Below, piece by piece: positions 1 through 8,003 of a stretch of 64,000 nt of DNA. The stretch comes from Prevotella sp. OH937_COT-195 (GTDB lineage: Bacteria > Bacteroidota > Bacteroidia > Bacteroidales > Bacteroidaceae). A program made the translations under genes and the position numbers. The notes beneath the pieces are model-generated. The model was not told the origin of the DNA. It saw only the letters and a list, made by a program, of their open reading frames with translations, and ran no database searches. Position 1 is the first letter of the stretch. Every line of letters begins with the position of its first letter. The stretch is from the NCBI RefSeq assembly GCF_003932845.1, contig NZ_RQZH01000002.1:1-64000 (forward strand), in the 5' to 3' direction.

Positions 1-93
1 CTGCGCAGATGTCAGCAAGCGGGCTAAAGCAGTCGGGAAGCGTAACGGCAATGGCAAATCTAAGCAAATGCGGTCTAATGACAGATTTGGGTT
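1..93. repeat. 197-bp dispersed repeat, copy 1 (cut by window edge)
   Basis: Bases 1-93 match repeat positions 105-197 of the complete copies at 15183, 18493 and 30158. The right terminal inverted repeat (TCTAATGACAGATTTGGGTT) ends at 93. It lies 3' of cls, which ends at 115 on the minus strand. The left half is outside the window. Confidence 0.9.
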
Positions 94-114
94 AAACATT
101 GCCATGTGCATGTT

Positions 115-1524
115 TCACAGCAGCGGAGAGAGCAGTCTTACGAGCGACTCCCACAGTCTTTGTATGTATGAAGGACGGTGTGTATATTTCAGTTCCGACG
201 TGGATATGCAGTGTTTCAAGTCGTCGAGGAACACTTGCTTCATTCGTTTCGCCGTGTCTTCGTCATAGAAAAAGATGTTAGACTCGAAGTTGTTCTCGAA
301 CGAGCGAAAGTCGATGTTGGTAGAACCGCATGTGCAAAGTGTGTCGTCAACTACGAGTATCTTGCTGTGGTTGAACATTTTCGTGTATGCAAACACTTTT
401 ACGCCGGCATCTATGGCTTGCAGAACGTATGAGCGACTTGCCCATTCCACCACCTTTGCATCACTCTTCATAGGCACCATAAGTCTCACATCCACTCCTG
501 CATTGGTGGCAGTGTGCAGCGCGAACATTATCGTTTCGGTGGGAAGGAAATACGGTGTCTCCATATATATATAATTCCTTGCCTCCACTATTATGCGCAC
601 ATAGCCCTGCATTATGGTGGGGTCGGGCGATACGGGACTTCCCGTTACGAGTTGTGCAATGCAGTTGTTGCTGACTTTCACTTTTGGTTCGGGATAGTAA
701 CGCAGACCTGTTATCAACATTTGCGACACGAAATACCAATCTATCAGGAATGCCCGTTGTATGGCGTTCACCACTCCGCCGCGCACCAACAAGTGTGTGT
801 CGCGCCAGTTTTTCGTATATCGTGTTGCAATGTTCATGCCCCCGATGTATGCCGTCTCGCCGTCTATTACTATTATCTTGCGGTGGTTGCGGTAGTTCAC
901 CTTGCTCGTGAGCACCGGGAAATAAACCGGCAGAAACGGGTACACTTTCACTCCGGCGTCTGTCATTCGGCGGAAGAATCTTTTGGGAACGTGCCAACTG
1001 CCCACATAGTCGTATATCAGGCGCACCTCGATGCCGCGAGCCGCACAGTCGATGAGTGCGTCGGCAATGAGGTTCCCCATCTCATCGTCTTCTATTATAT
1101 ACGTCTCTATGTGTACATGATGCCGTGCCTGCCCTATATTGTATAATAACGACAGGAAAAATTGGCTGCCTTGTGTGAATATCTCTACATCGTTGTTCTT
1201 GAAAGGCAGCGACCAGTTGCTTTCTATGAATTGGTTTATCAGCGGAGAGTGTTTCTCCGGCAGGCGCAGGTCTCGCTGTGTAACAAACTCCACCATCGTC
1301 CGTTTGGTAAGTTGGTCGAGGCTCTTTTGGTTTATGAGATGCTCTTTCCTTATATTCTGTCCGAAGAAGAAATACAACAGAAAACCTATCACCGGCAGAA
1401 ACACAAGCACCAAAATCCATGACACGGCCTTTGCCGGCTGCCTGTTGTCGAGCAGCACTGCGAATATTGCCGGTATTACAAATACGACATTGTATATCAG
1501 GAAAATGATGCCTAAGTTTGTCAT
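115..1524 (-). CDS. cls: cardiolipin synthase, phospholipase-D family
   Basis: Membrane enzyme that joins phosphatidylglycerol to a second phospholipid to make cardiolipin. The 469-residue protein has two N-terminal hydrophobic segments (about residues 3-25 and 34-55) followed by two PLD domains. Both catalytic HxKxxxxD motifs are visible: H214-K216-D221 and H386-K388-D393, each followed by a GGMN or GSTN motif. Length and layout fit bacterial Cls. Its ATG overlaps the queE stop by four bases, so it is the last gene of the leftward nrnA-dnaG-queD-queE-cls run and is probably translationally coupled. The 197-bp repeat begins 22 bases past its stop and may mark the operon end. Confidence 0.93.
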   Translation of the reverse strand: MTNLGIIFLIYNVVFVIPAIFAVLLDNRQPAKAVSWILVLVFLPVIGFLLYFFFGQNIRKEHLINQKSLDQLTKRTMVEFVTQRDLRLPEKHSPLINQFIESNWSLPFKNNDVEIFTQGSQFFLSLLYNIGQARHHVHIETYIIEDDEMGNLIADALIDCAARGIEVRLIYDYVGSWHVPKRFFRRMTDAGVKVYPFLPVYFPVLTSKVNYRNHRKIIVIDGETAYIGGMNIATRYTKNWRDTHLLVRGGVVNAIQRAFLIDWYFVSQMLITGLRYYPEPKVKVSNNCIAQLVTGSPVSPDPTIMQGYVRIIVEARNYIYMETPYFLPTETIMFALHTATNAGVDVRLMVPMKSDAKVVEWASRSYVLQAIDAGVKVFAYTKMFNHSKILVVDDTLCTCGSTNIDFRSFENNFESNIFFYDEDTAKRMKQVFLDDLKHCISTSELKYTHRPSYIQRLWESLVRLLSPLL

Positions 1525-2138
1525 TTGAAGTTTGCCAATTTATGCGTTTGCAGCGACAGTCGCCACTTTGGGTGCGACATAATGTATGCTATGCATTTGC
1601 TCAATATCTCTTTGTTGCGATTCGTGTCGCCGGTGTCGCATGGTTGCAGGTATAGCAGAGGAGTGGGAGTGTTGAACGATGAAGGCAGGAAATCTTCCGG
1701 ATCATGCTCTCCGTCGAACACTATCTTTATCTCGTTGGCACGTCTCAGCGCGTCCTCGTATTTTTCCATGTCATCAAGATTGCCTGTTTCATGCAGCATT
1801 TTTTTCGGCGATACGGTAACCCAGTCTATCCCTTCGGGGCATCTCCTCGTTCCGTTCGTCTCCATGGCTATGGTGAACCCTGCCTCGTGCAGTGCGTTTA
1901 CGAGTGTGTCGTCTGTCTGCAATGACGGTTCTCCGCCTGTGAGAACCACGAAACGGGCGGGATGTTTCGCGACGGCATCGACAATCTCTCCTGCCGTCAT
2001 CTCGCTGTATTCCGAGAAGTCGGTGTCGCAGAACGAACATCTGAGGTTGCATCCGGCAAATCTCACGAATGTTGCCGCGCGCCCCGTGTTGTGTCCCTCG
2101 CCTTGCAGTGAGGAGAAAATGTCGTTTATTCTATACAT
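1521..2138 (-). CDS. queE: 7-carboxy-7-deazaguanine synthase (radical SAM)
   Basis: Converts 6-carboxy-tetrahydropterin to 7-carboxy-7-deazaguanine in queuosine (or other 7-deazaguanine) biosynthesis. At 205 residues it has the short radical-SAM build of QueE; the [4Fe-4S] cysteines are C30, C34 and C37 (CNLRCSFC), and a TGGEPS motif follows near the middle. It lies 5 bp after queD and overlaps cls by four bases. queD and queE are adjacent but queC and queF are not in the window. Confidence 0.93.
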   Translation of the reverse strand: MYRINDIFSSLQGEGHNTGRAATFVRFAGCNLRCSFCDTDFSEYSEMTAGEIVDAVAKHPARFVVLTGGEPSLQTDDTLVNALHEAGFTIAMETNGTRRCPEGIDWVTVSPKKMLHETGNLDDMEKYEDALRRANEIKIVFDGEHDPEDFLPSSFNTPTPLLYLQPCDTGDTNRNKEILSKCIAYIMSHPKWRLSLQTHKLANFK

Positions 2139-2143
2139 CGCAA

Positions 2144-2473
2144 CTATCTTTCGTATGATGCCACATTGCCTCTGCTTTCCTGCACATCAACACGATAACA
2201 GTGCGGTACTTGGTCGCATATCCATCGTGCAATGTTCTCGGCAGTGGGGTTGCATGGCAGCACATCGTTTATTACCTTATGGTCGAGTACGCTCTTCACT
2301 TTTGTCTTTATTATCGAGAAATCTGTCACCATGCCGTTATGGTCGAGTTCCTCGGCACGGCAATACACCGTTATAATCCAGTTATGACCGTGCATCGCCG
2401 TACATTTGCTCTCGTAGTCGAGCGTGAGGCGGTGTGCCGCCGATATTTCAAGTGTCTTTTTTATGTAGTACAT
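2144..2473 (-). CDS. queD: 6-carboxy-5,6,7,8-tetrahydropterin synthase
   Basis: Second step of 7-deazaguanine synthesis, acting on dihydroneopterin triphosphate. The 109-residue protein is the usual size for the PTPS/QueD family. Zinc ligands H14, H28 and H30 and the catalytic C24 (ESKCTAMHGHNW) are visible, as are the D64-H65 pair and E99 near the C-terminus. The C24 spacing supports QueD rather than eukaryotic-type PTPS. It sits between dnaG (41-bp gap) and queE (5-bp gap). Confidence 0.92.
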   Translation of the reverse strand: MYYIKKTLEISAAHRLTLDYESKCTAMHGHNWIITVYCRAEELDHNGMVTDFSIIKTKVKSVLDHKVINDVLPCNPTAENIARWICDQVPHCYRVDVQESRGNVASYER

Positions 2474-2514
2474 CCTATGTTTAAATTTAAATGTTTATAT
2501 TTGGGAAACCCGTG

Positions 2515-4452
2515 TCATGTCACTATTTCGTTACCCAGTTCCTTTGCTATTTTGTTTCGTATAATCTGTGCTTCGGCATATTCTGCCATAAGCGTGCGCA
2601 GTGTGTCGTTGTCTCCTGCGGCCTTTGATATTTCCGCTTTCAGTTGTCCCAGCCGTTCCTCTATATACACCTTCCGCAGGTCGAGCAGCAGATGGTTCGT
2701 GTCGTTAATCAGCGTTTCCTCGTCCTTTGTTATTTGCAGACTCTTTGCGAGTGGCACGTCCATTAGCATTTGCGTTGCCGCATTGCTCAGTTCCACATCG
2801 GTATGTTGTGTAAAATACTGCTCCGAATTGAAATCCGGTTCGTTGCAATGCTCCGCAGCCTCGTCGAGAATGCGTGCATATACCGGGTTTTTAAGTCGTA
2901 TGTCGTCCTGCCCGAGGTCGTAACCGATGTATTGTGCCACGCGCATGTCTATCGTTTCTCCGTCTTCCGTTTGCACGTTCCGGTACAAGATGTCCCCTCC
3001 GTGATTTACAATCAGTTGTGCAATCATTTTCTCCACGATGTCCGACTGCGCTTGCGGAGATGCCGGTACGAGCGACTGCGTCATCGATAGTGCGGCATTA
3101 TCGGCATTTACGGTCTGCGTCCTCTTCCTCTCGCCCTCCATGTTGCTTCGTATAAACTTGTTGAGCGTAGATATAATGGTGGGTTCGTTTATGCCGAGCC
3201 GGTGTACGCAAAGGTTGATGTACGTCGCGCGCACAATCTGATCCTTTATCATGCTTATGCTCTGTATGATGGAGTTAACCGCCTCGGCACGTTTTATCGG
3301 GTCGCTCACTCCGCGTATCAAGAGGTCTGTCTTGAACTCTATGAAATCCTTTTGGTTTTGTACGACATATTCTCTGAAATCCTTTGCAGTGTGTTTTCTT
3401 GCGAAACTGTCAGGGTCGTCGCCGTCCGGCAGCAGCAGAACCTTTATGTTCATTCCCTCTGCAAGCATCATGTCTGTTCCGCGAATGGCGGCATGGATGC
3501 CTGCCTCGTCGCCGTCGTATAGCAAAACCACGTTCGGTGTGAACCGCCGCAATATGCGTATCTGATGCACCGACAGTGCCGTACCCGAGTTTGCCACCAC
3601 GTTCTCTATGCCGCTTTGGTGCATCGATATTACGTCGGTGTACCCCTCTACCATATACACGCAGTTCTCTTTCGCTATTGCTTTCTTGGCTTGGAATATG
3701 CCGTACAGTTGCTGTTCTTTGTGGTAAATCTCGCTGTCGGGCGAGTTCACATATTTCTGTTGTATCCCTTTCGTTGCCTGATCAAGTTTTCTTCCGCCGA
3801 ATGCCACTACCTTTCCGCTGATGCCTATCCATGGGAATATCACCCGTCCTGCAAAGCGGTCTGTCAGTCCTCCGTCGTTCTCCCGCTTGTAGCAGACTCC
3901 TGTTTTTAGCAGAAACTCTTCTTTGTACCCCTTCTGTATTGCGGTTTGTGGCAGTGCCTCGCGGTCTGCCGCAGAGTATCCGAGTCGGAATCGGCTTATC
4001 GTGTCGTCTCTGAATCCGCGACTGCGGAAATACTGCATGCCTATTGCCATACCGTCTTCGCTGTTGTGCAGCAAATCTTCGAAGTATCCGGCAGCCCATT
4101 CGTTAACGATGAACATCGACTCCCGGTCGCTCTCCTGCTTCTTTTCCTCGTCAGAGAGTTCGCGTTCTTTTATCTCTATGCCGTATTTCTTGGCGAGCCA
4201 TCGCAGTGCTTCGGGATATGTCATCTGCTCGTGTTCCATGACAAATCCGACGGGGTTGCCTCCTTTGCCGCACGAGAAACATTTGCAGATGCCGCGCGCC
4301 GGCGATACATAGAACGACGGAGTACGCTCGTTGTGGAACGGGCAGAGACCTTTATAGTTTGCTCCCGATTTCCTCAACGACACGAATTCGGACACCACTT
4401 CCACGATGTCTGCCGTCTCAATTATTCTATCTATCGTAGGCCTGTCTATCAT
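2515..4452 (-). CDS. dnaG: DNA primase
   Basis: Makes RNA primers at the replication fork. The 645-residue protein has an N-terminal CHC2 zinc finger (C37, H40, C58, C61), a TOPRIM core (VYMVEGYTDV with the catalytic Glu; LLYDGDEAG with the metal-binding Asp), and a less conserved helical C-terminal region that should bind the DnaB helicase. Length fits Bacteroidetes DnaG. Its start overlaps the nrnA stop by four bases, which suggests translational coupling. Confidence 0.96.
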   Translation of the reverse strand: MIDRPTIDRIIETADIVEVVSEFVSLRKSGANYKGLCPFHNERTPSFYVSPARGICKCFSCGKGGNPVGFVMEHEQMTYPEALRWLAKKYGIEIKERELSDEEKKQESDRESMFIVNEWAAGYFEDLLHNSEDGMAIGMQYFRSRGFRDDTISRFRLGYSAADREALPQTAIQKGYKEEFLLKTGVCYKRENDGGLTDRFAGRVIFPWIGISGKVVAFGGRKLDQATKGIQQKYVNSPDSEIYHKEQQLYGIFQAKKAIAKENCVYMVEGYTDVISMHQSGIENVVANSGTALSVHQIRILRRFTPNVVLLYDGDEAGIHAAIRGTDMMLAEGMNIKVLLLPDGDDPDSFARKHTAKDFREYVVQNQKDFIEFKTDLLIRGVSDPIKRAEAVNSIIQSISMIKDQIVRATYINLCVHRLGINEPTIISTLNKFIRSNMEGERKRTQTVNADNAALSMTQSLVPASPQAQSDIVEKMIAQLIVNHGGDILYRNVQTEDGETIDMRVAQYIGYDLGQDDIRLKNPVYARILDEAAEHCNEPDFNSEQYFTQHTDVELSNAATQMLMDVPLAKSLQITKDEETLINDTNHLLLDLRKVYIEERLGQLKAEISKAAGDNDTLRTLMAEYAEAQIIRNKIAKELGNEIVT

Positions 4453-5540
4453 TTCTTTTCAATAAATCTCGCTTTATCTCTTGTCTGGGCAATCTTTTTT
4501 TCGGGTTCTTGTTTGTTCCCCAAACTTCCTATTGCCTCAAGCACAACCTTTTCCGCCTCTTCAAGTGTGCAATACAGTCGTCCGCCCGATGCGTTAGGGT
4601 GTCCTCCGCCGTTGAAATACCGTTCGGCAATCTTGTTGCATGCCACGTCTCCCACCGAGCGCAGACTTACCCAAAAGAGATTCTCGTGTTCGGTGTCTTC
4701 GCGCAGCGATATTGAGAGGGTTATGCCTCTTATCTGCAACGGCAGATTTACGAAACCTTCTGCGTCGCCTTTTATGAAGTGAAACCGCTTCATGTCTTGT
4801 TTCGACAATGTGAAATAGGCAGCCCCACTTTCGTGCGACACGCGCATCTTTTGGTATAGAACATATCCCATGAGGCGCATTCGCCAATCGCTGTAATTGT
4901 GGAACACGTTGCGGTATATCTTGTCCTTGTCGAACCCTTTTGTCAATAGTTGACTTACGATGAAGAATATTTCCGGCTTCGACGAGTTGAACGTAAATCC
5001 TCCCGTGTCTGTCATCATGCCGCAATATATCGGTACGGCTCCCTTTTTAGTCATATCTTCGAATCCCCCGAGTTGCCATTCCACGCGGAACAGCAGTTCG
5101 CAGGTGCTGCTCATCTCCGGATGCGATATGCAGAGTGCCGTGTCCATGTCGGGATCCGGATGGTGGTCTATCATTATTTTCTTTGCAGGCGAGGCATCGA
5201 GCAACTTTCCCATTTCCGCACCAAGTCGGTCGGCACGGTTGAAATCGAGACAGAACACCAGTCCGGCATCCGCCAATGCGGCTTCCACGGTATCCTTGTG
5301 CTTGTCGAATCTCACTATCGTTTGTGAGTTTGGCAGCCAGTGCAGGAAATCGGGGAAAGCGTCGGGAACTGCAATCATCGGCTCTTTCCCTCGCCTGTTC
5401 AAATATTCTGTCAGCCCGAGACACGAGCCGATGGCATCTCCGTCCGGATTCTGATGGCTGCATACAACTATTTTTTCCGACTGTACAATCAGGTTTTCCA
5501 GCATCGAAGCCTCTTCGTCTTTAAGTATTTCTATGCGCAT
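4449..5540 (-). CDS. nrnA: DHH/DHHA1 phosphoesterase (NrnA-like)
   Basis: Predicted nanoRNase / pAp phosphatase of the bifunctional NrnA type. From the chosen start it has 363 residues, with the DHH-family motifs HQNPDGDAIGS, LDFNRADR and IDHHPDPD in order, and a C-terminal DHHA1 domain with NGGGHPNASGG. An upstream in-frame start at 5591 lies inside the promoter region, so the ATG at 5540 (MRIEILKDEEAS) is preferred. It is the first gene of the operon running down to cls. A cyclic-dinucleotide phosphodiesterase role is possible in this family. Confidence 0.88.
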   Translation of the reverse strand: MRIEILKDEEASMLENLIVQSEKIVVCSHQNPDGDAIGSCLGLTEYLNRRGKEPMIAVPDAFPDFLHWLPNSQTIVRFDKHKDTVEAALADAGLVFCLDFNRADRLGAEMGKLLDASPAKKIMIDHHPDPDMDTALCISHPEMSSTCELLFRVEWQLGGFEDMTKKGAVPIYCGMMTDTGGFTFNSSKPEIFFIVSQLLTKGFDKDKIYRNVFHNYSDWRMRLMGYVLYQKMRVSHESGAAYFTLSKQDMKRFHFIKGDAEGFVNLPLQIRGITLSISLREDTEHENLFWVSLRSVGDVACNKIAERYFNGGGHPNASGGRLYCTLEEAEKVVLEAIGSLGNKQEPEKKIAQTRDKARFIEKK

Positions 5541-5548
5541 AGTGACTG

Positions 5549-5579
5549 CAAAGATACTGTAAAATGGACACAACACAAA
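5549..5579 (-). promoter_or_regulatory. Bacteroidetes-type promoter of nrnA operon
   Basis: Read leftward, -7 TATCTTTG (5549-5556) and -33 TTTG (5576-5579) are separated by 19 bp, the expected spacing. The predicted transcript would start a few bases before the ATG at 5540, so the leader is very short. Confidence 0.7.
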
Positions 5580-5845
5580 ATATTCCACCAATAATTCGTG
5601 CCCGTAATTCTACGATTCCGAATATTCACTCGCCGCGATTTCGTCCACAAATTCTCCGTTTTTGATATTGTGATAATGTCGTTTGCATCAGAAACTGCAA
5701 ACAAATACATCGATAAACGACTTCTCGGTTGTAAGTCTCTCTTTGCGGACTGCAAGCCGGTGGAAGTTTGGCGACGAGGTAGGACAAACGTTTTGTTGCC
5801 GGTTTTACATCTCGTATAATGTGGCTCGGGTATATATACGCCTTC

Positions 5846-5933
5846 TTGTTCCGACGGTCTTGCAGCACAATTTCGGCGGTTTTGTATTACAATTCAGGCG
5901 ATTTTGGTCTGCAATTTCGGCGATTTTGTCTGG
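5846..5933. repeat. 22-bp phased repeat array A
   Basis: Within the 539-bp gap between nrnA and the GNAT gene. Three clear 17-bp units start at 5868, 5890 and 5912 (CAATTTCGGCGGTTTTG, CAATTCAGGCGATTTTG, CAATTTCGGCGATTTTG), exactly 22 bp apart with 5-bp non-conserved linkers. A degenerate fourth unit at 5846 keeps the phase. The unit is an imperfect palindrome. Apart from two promoters nothing else is evident in this gap. Confidence 0.85.
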
Positions 5934-5980
5934 TGTTCCGTATTGAAACGTATTTAGCGGAAAATAAAATTAAGTTTAAG

Positions 5981-6012
5981 TTTGCGTCTTCTGTCTTTTT
6001 ATCTTATTTTTG
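5981..6012 (+). promoter_or_regulatory. promoter upstream of GNAT gene
   Basis: -33 TTTG at 5981-5984 and -7 TATTTTTG at 6005-6012 with 20 bp between them, a good fit to the Bacteroidetes consensus. It lies about 70 bp before the GTG start at 6080. Confidence 0.7.
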
Positions 6013-6079
6013 CACATCGGATATTTATTTCTCGGAACAAGTAACAAACAGTGTTAATCGTTGACTTAATATTTTATTT

Positions 6080-6658
6080 GTGATAGAAGAAACTGTGATA
6101 AGAGTTGCCCGCAAGGATGAGGCACGGCTCGTTGCTACGATGATAATGGAGGCGATGAACCACGAGTGCTGTCAGAATTTTGCCGGTGAGGGGCACACGC
6201 TTGCCGATTTTCACCGTATGATGAGCGAGTTGGTTGAGATGGAACGGTCGCAATACAGTTATCGTAACACCATGGTGGCAGACGTTGGCGGTAAAGTGGC
6301 AGGCATCCTTGTGTGCTACGACGGTGCTTTGCTGCGCCCTCTTCGCGAGGCGTTCATTGCCGCAGCTCGCGAACATTTGGGGCGCGATTTCTCGCGGATG
6401 GACGACGAGACGCAGGTGGGCGAACTATATATTGACAGTCTTTGCGTGCTTGGTGAATACCGTAATCGCGGCATTGCCACGGCATTGCTTCGCTCGTCGA
6501 TGGAACGTGCGCGCGAGATACGGCTTCCCGCCGTAGGACTCCTCGTAGACAAAGGCAATCCCTCGGCGGAGCGGCTGTATAACTCGCTTGGTTTCAGGTG
6601 TGTTGACGAAACGATGTGGGGAGGTCACGAGATGAGGCATTTGCAGGTAAATGTTTGA
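6080..6658 (+). CDS. GNAT-family N-acetyltransferase
   Basis: Predicted acetyl-CoA-dependent N-acetyltransferase; substrate unknown. The 192-residue protein carries the GNAT motif A region (YIDSLCVLGEYRNRGIATAL, with the RNRGIA pyrophosphate loop) and a C-terminal ERLYNSLGFRCVDE motif B. The N-terminal half has an extra helical segment, including a stretch around FAGEGHTLADFHRMM. The start is a GTG; no ATG fits as well because the next one removes the first beta-strand. It stands alone, transcribed from its own promoter. Confidence 0.88.
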   Translation: MIEETVIRVARKDEARLVATMIMEAMNHECCQNFAGEGHTLADFHRMMSELVEMERSQYSYRNTMVADVGGKVAGILVCYDGALLRPLREAFIAAAREHLGRDFSRMDDETQVGELYIDSLCVLGEYRNRGIATALLRSSMERAREIRLPAVGLLVDKGNPSAERLYNSLGFRCVDETMWGGHEMRHLQVNV

Positions 6659-6949
6659 GTGTCGGGGATTGGGGCGGAACGAAAATTTTTCTTTCGAAAA
6701 AGCAAGCAACCATGTCCGGATTGTTACAGGCGTGCGTAGAAGCGGAAAATCTGCCTGTTTGTCACGGAGTTCAAACTCCAAATTGCCATACGTATGGTTC
6801 CTGCCTCAGAATGGCTAATCCAACAATTAACGGTCACATGGACTGTCATCATGTTACATTATATGATTATCCGCAATTGTGCCACCAAAAAATGGGATAC
6901 CATACATGGCAGCCTGATTTTAAATCAGTACCTTTGCAGTATCGTTACA

Positions 6950-7645
6950 TTAAAATAGTATGGAATGAGTAGAATAATCAGTTTTTCCAACGGGGATTAT
7001 GATGTGGATTATGATGTTCCTGAAATGCCAGCTACAGACACGACGCGCATAGATCCAATTAAGCACACCAGCCAACAGGGGAAGTAAAAACGAAAGCAAT
7101 GGCAATGCCGAATATGACAGATAGTAAGATAAGTGTAGCCCATATAATTTGCTCATAGCGTCGCTGCATTGTTCTGTTTGTACGTTTAGATTTACTGCCG
7201 CCTTCTCTTTGCCTTTCAACTGTGAGGCCAGGAGAAAAGTGGGGCGGTATTTTGTGTCGATATGTTTCATCCTCTCTATCATTTTCTCGCCAAACATGTT
7301 TGATTGTACGTTACCTCGCATGGCATTTTCTTTTCTGAAAATTATAAAATGGAGTAAGCGGTAAAGCGATAGGGCGAGCACAATGTCAATCACGGCAAAA
7401 ACTACCCTTACAATTGCTGTGGGCATGACGCAGTATGCCGCAAGAACTCCCATGCAGAGACTCATCAACAACCCTGCAGTCTGTAAAGCTTTTGTGCGCA
7501 CCTCATTTGAAAAATGCTGTGCATCTTCTATGGCCATAATAGAAGCATCGTAAGCCATCTTCACCGTGTCGTGTCCGAGAAACTCTATCATAGATGTTTT
7601 GTACCTTCCTGCTTCCAGATTGACTATGTTTTTCTTCTTTGCCAT
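6950..7645 (-). CDS. membrane protein of unknown function
   Basis: I do not recognise a family. The 231-residue protein has a charged N-terminus, a hydrophobic pair (about residues 55-75 and 79-101), a soluble charged stretch (about 102-165) and a third hydrophobic segment (about 176-195). The last 25 or so residues (from about WHFRNIII on) look unlike a natural tail and overlap a convincing plus-strand start region, so the gene may have lost its original 3' end at a junction. The layout loosely recalls small membrane effectors of defence systems, but that is only a resemblance. A -7-like TATCTTTG lies at 7676-7683 on the minus strand. Confidence 0.55.
   Translation of the reverse strand: MAKKKNIVNLEAGRYKTSMIEFLGHDTVKMAYDASIMAIEDAQHFSNEVRTKALQTAGLLMSLCMGVLAAYCVMPTAIVRVVFAVIDIVLALSLYRLLHFIIFRKENAMRGNVQSNMFGEKMIERMKHIDTKYRPTFLLASQLKGKEKAAVNLNVQTEQCSDAMSKLYGLHLSYYLSYSALPLLSFLLPLLAGVLNWIYARRVCSWHFRNIIIHIIIPVGKTDYSTHSILF
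6965..7087 (+). other. possible 40-codon ORF or gene remnant
   Basis: ATG at 6965 opens a 40-residue frame (MSRIISFSNGDYDVDYDVPE and on to HTSQQGK) lying antisense to the 3' end of the membrane-protein gene. A -7-like TACCTTTG at 6929-6936 sits 28 bp upstream, but no good -33 box is seen. The composition looks protein-like. It could be a small gene, or the 5' end of a gene cut by insertion of the accessory block that follows. Only one of the two overlapping frames is likely to be functional. Confidence 0.25.
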
Positions 7646-7718
7646 ACCTTTGTTTGCTTTATGTGTTTAATAGTGCAAAGATATGAAATTTCTTTCTATA
7701 ATAAAGGGCAATATAAAA

Positions 7719-7745
7719 AGCCAGCCTGGGAGAACCACGCTGGCT
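7719..7745 (-). terminator. terminator of fic-HTH operon
   Basis: AGCCAGC (7719-7725) pairs with GCTGGCT (7739-7745); read leftward the hairpin is followed by a T-run. It lies 30 bp past the stop of the small HTH gene. Confidence 0.65.
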
Positions 7746-7774
7746 GTCGTTGCATTTATAAAATAGTATGACGC

Positions 7775-7999
7775 TCACGCGTCCTTCTGAATAAACTCTT
7801 GAAGTTTGACCGCAAAGGTACGCAATTTTTCATTGATGCATGCAATGTTTGCCGGACTAATTTTCTTGATGCCCGCTTTGTATTGCAGCATTTGGCTCTC
7901 GTTCATGCCTACGATGCGTGCCAAGGCGCGGGCCGATATGTAAGGAGAGAGTGCTTCCAGCAGTTCCCCGATGGTGTTGAATTGTCTTTTAGAAGTCAT
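7775..7999 (-). CDS. small helix-turn-helix protein (HicB-tail-like)
   Basis: 74 residues; helical throughout, with a predicted HTH around ARALARIVGMNESQMLQYKA and a following helix SPANIACINEKLRTFAVKL. The pattern resembles the C-terminal DNA-binding tail found on HicB-like antitoxins in Bacteroidetes, but the HicB fold itself is absent. It starts four bases after the fic stop, so it is the second gene of a two-gene operon and may regulate fic. It could instead be an unrelated transcription factor. Confidence 0.6.
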   Translation of the reverse strand: MTSKRQFNTIGELLEALSPYISARALARIVGMNESQMLQYKAGIKKISPANIACINEKLRTFAVKLQEFIQKDA

Positions 8000-8003
8000 T
8001 GCA

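Noticed and set aside
2474..2514. preQ1 riboswitch before queD
   Set aside because: Only 41 bp lie between dnaG and queD, with no recognisable aptamer, and queD appears to be read from the upstream operon.
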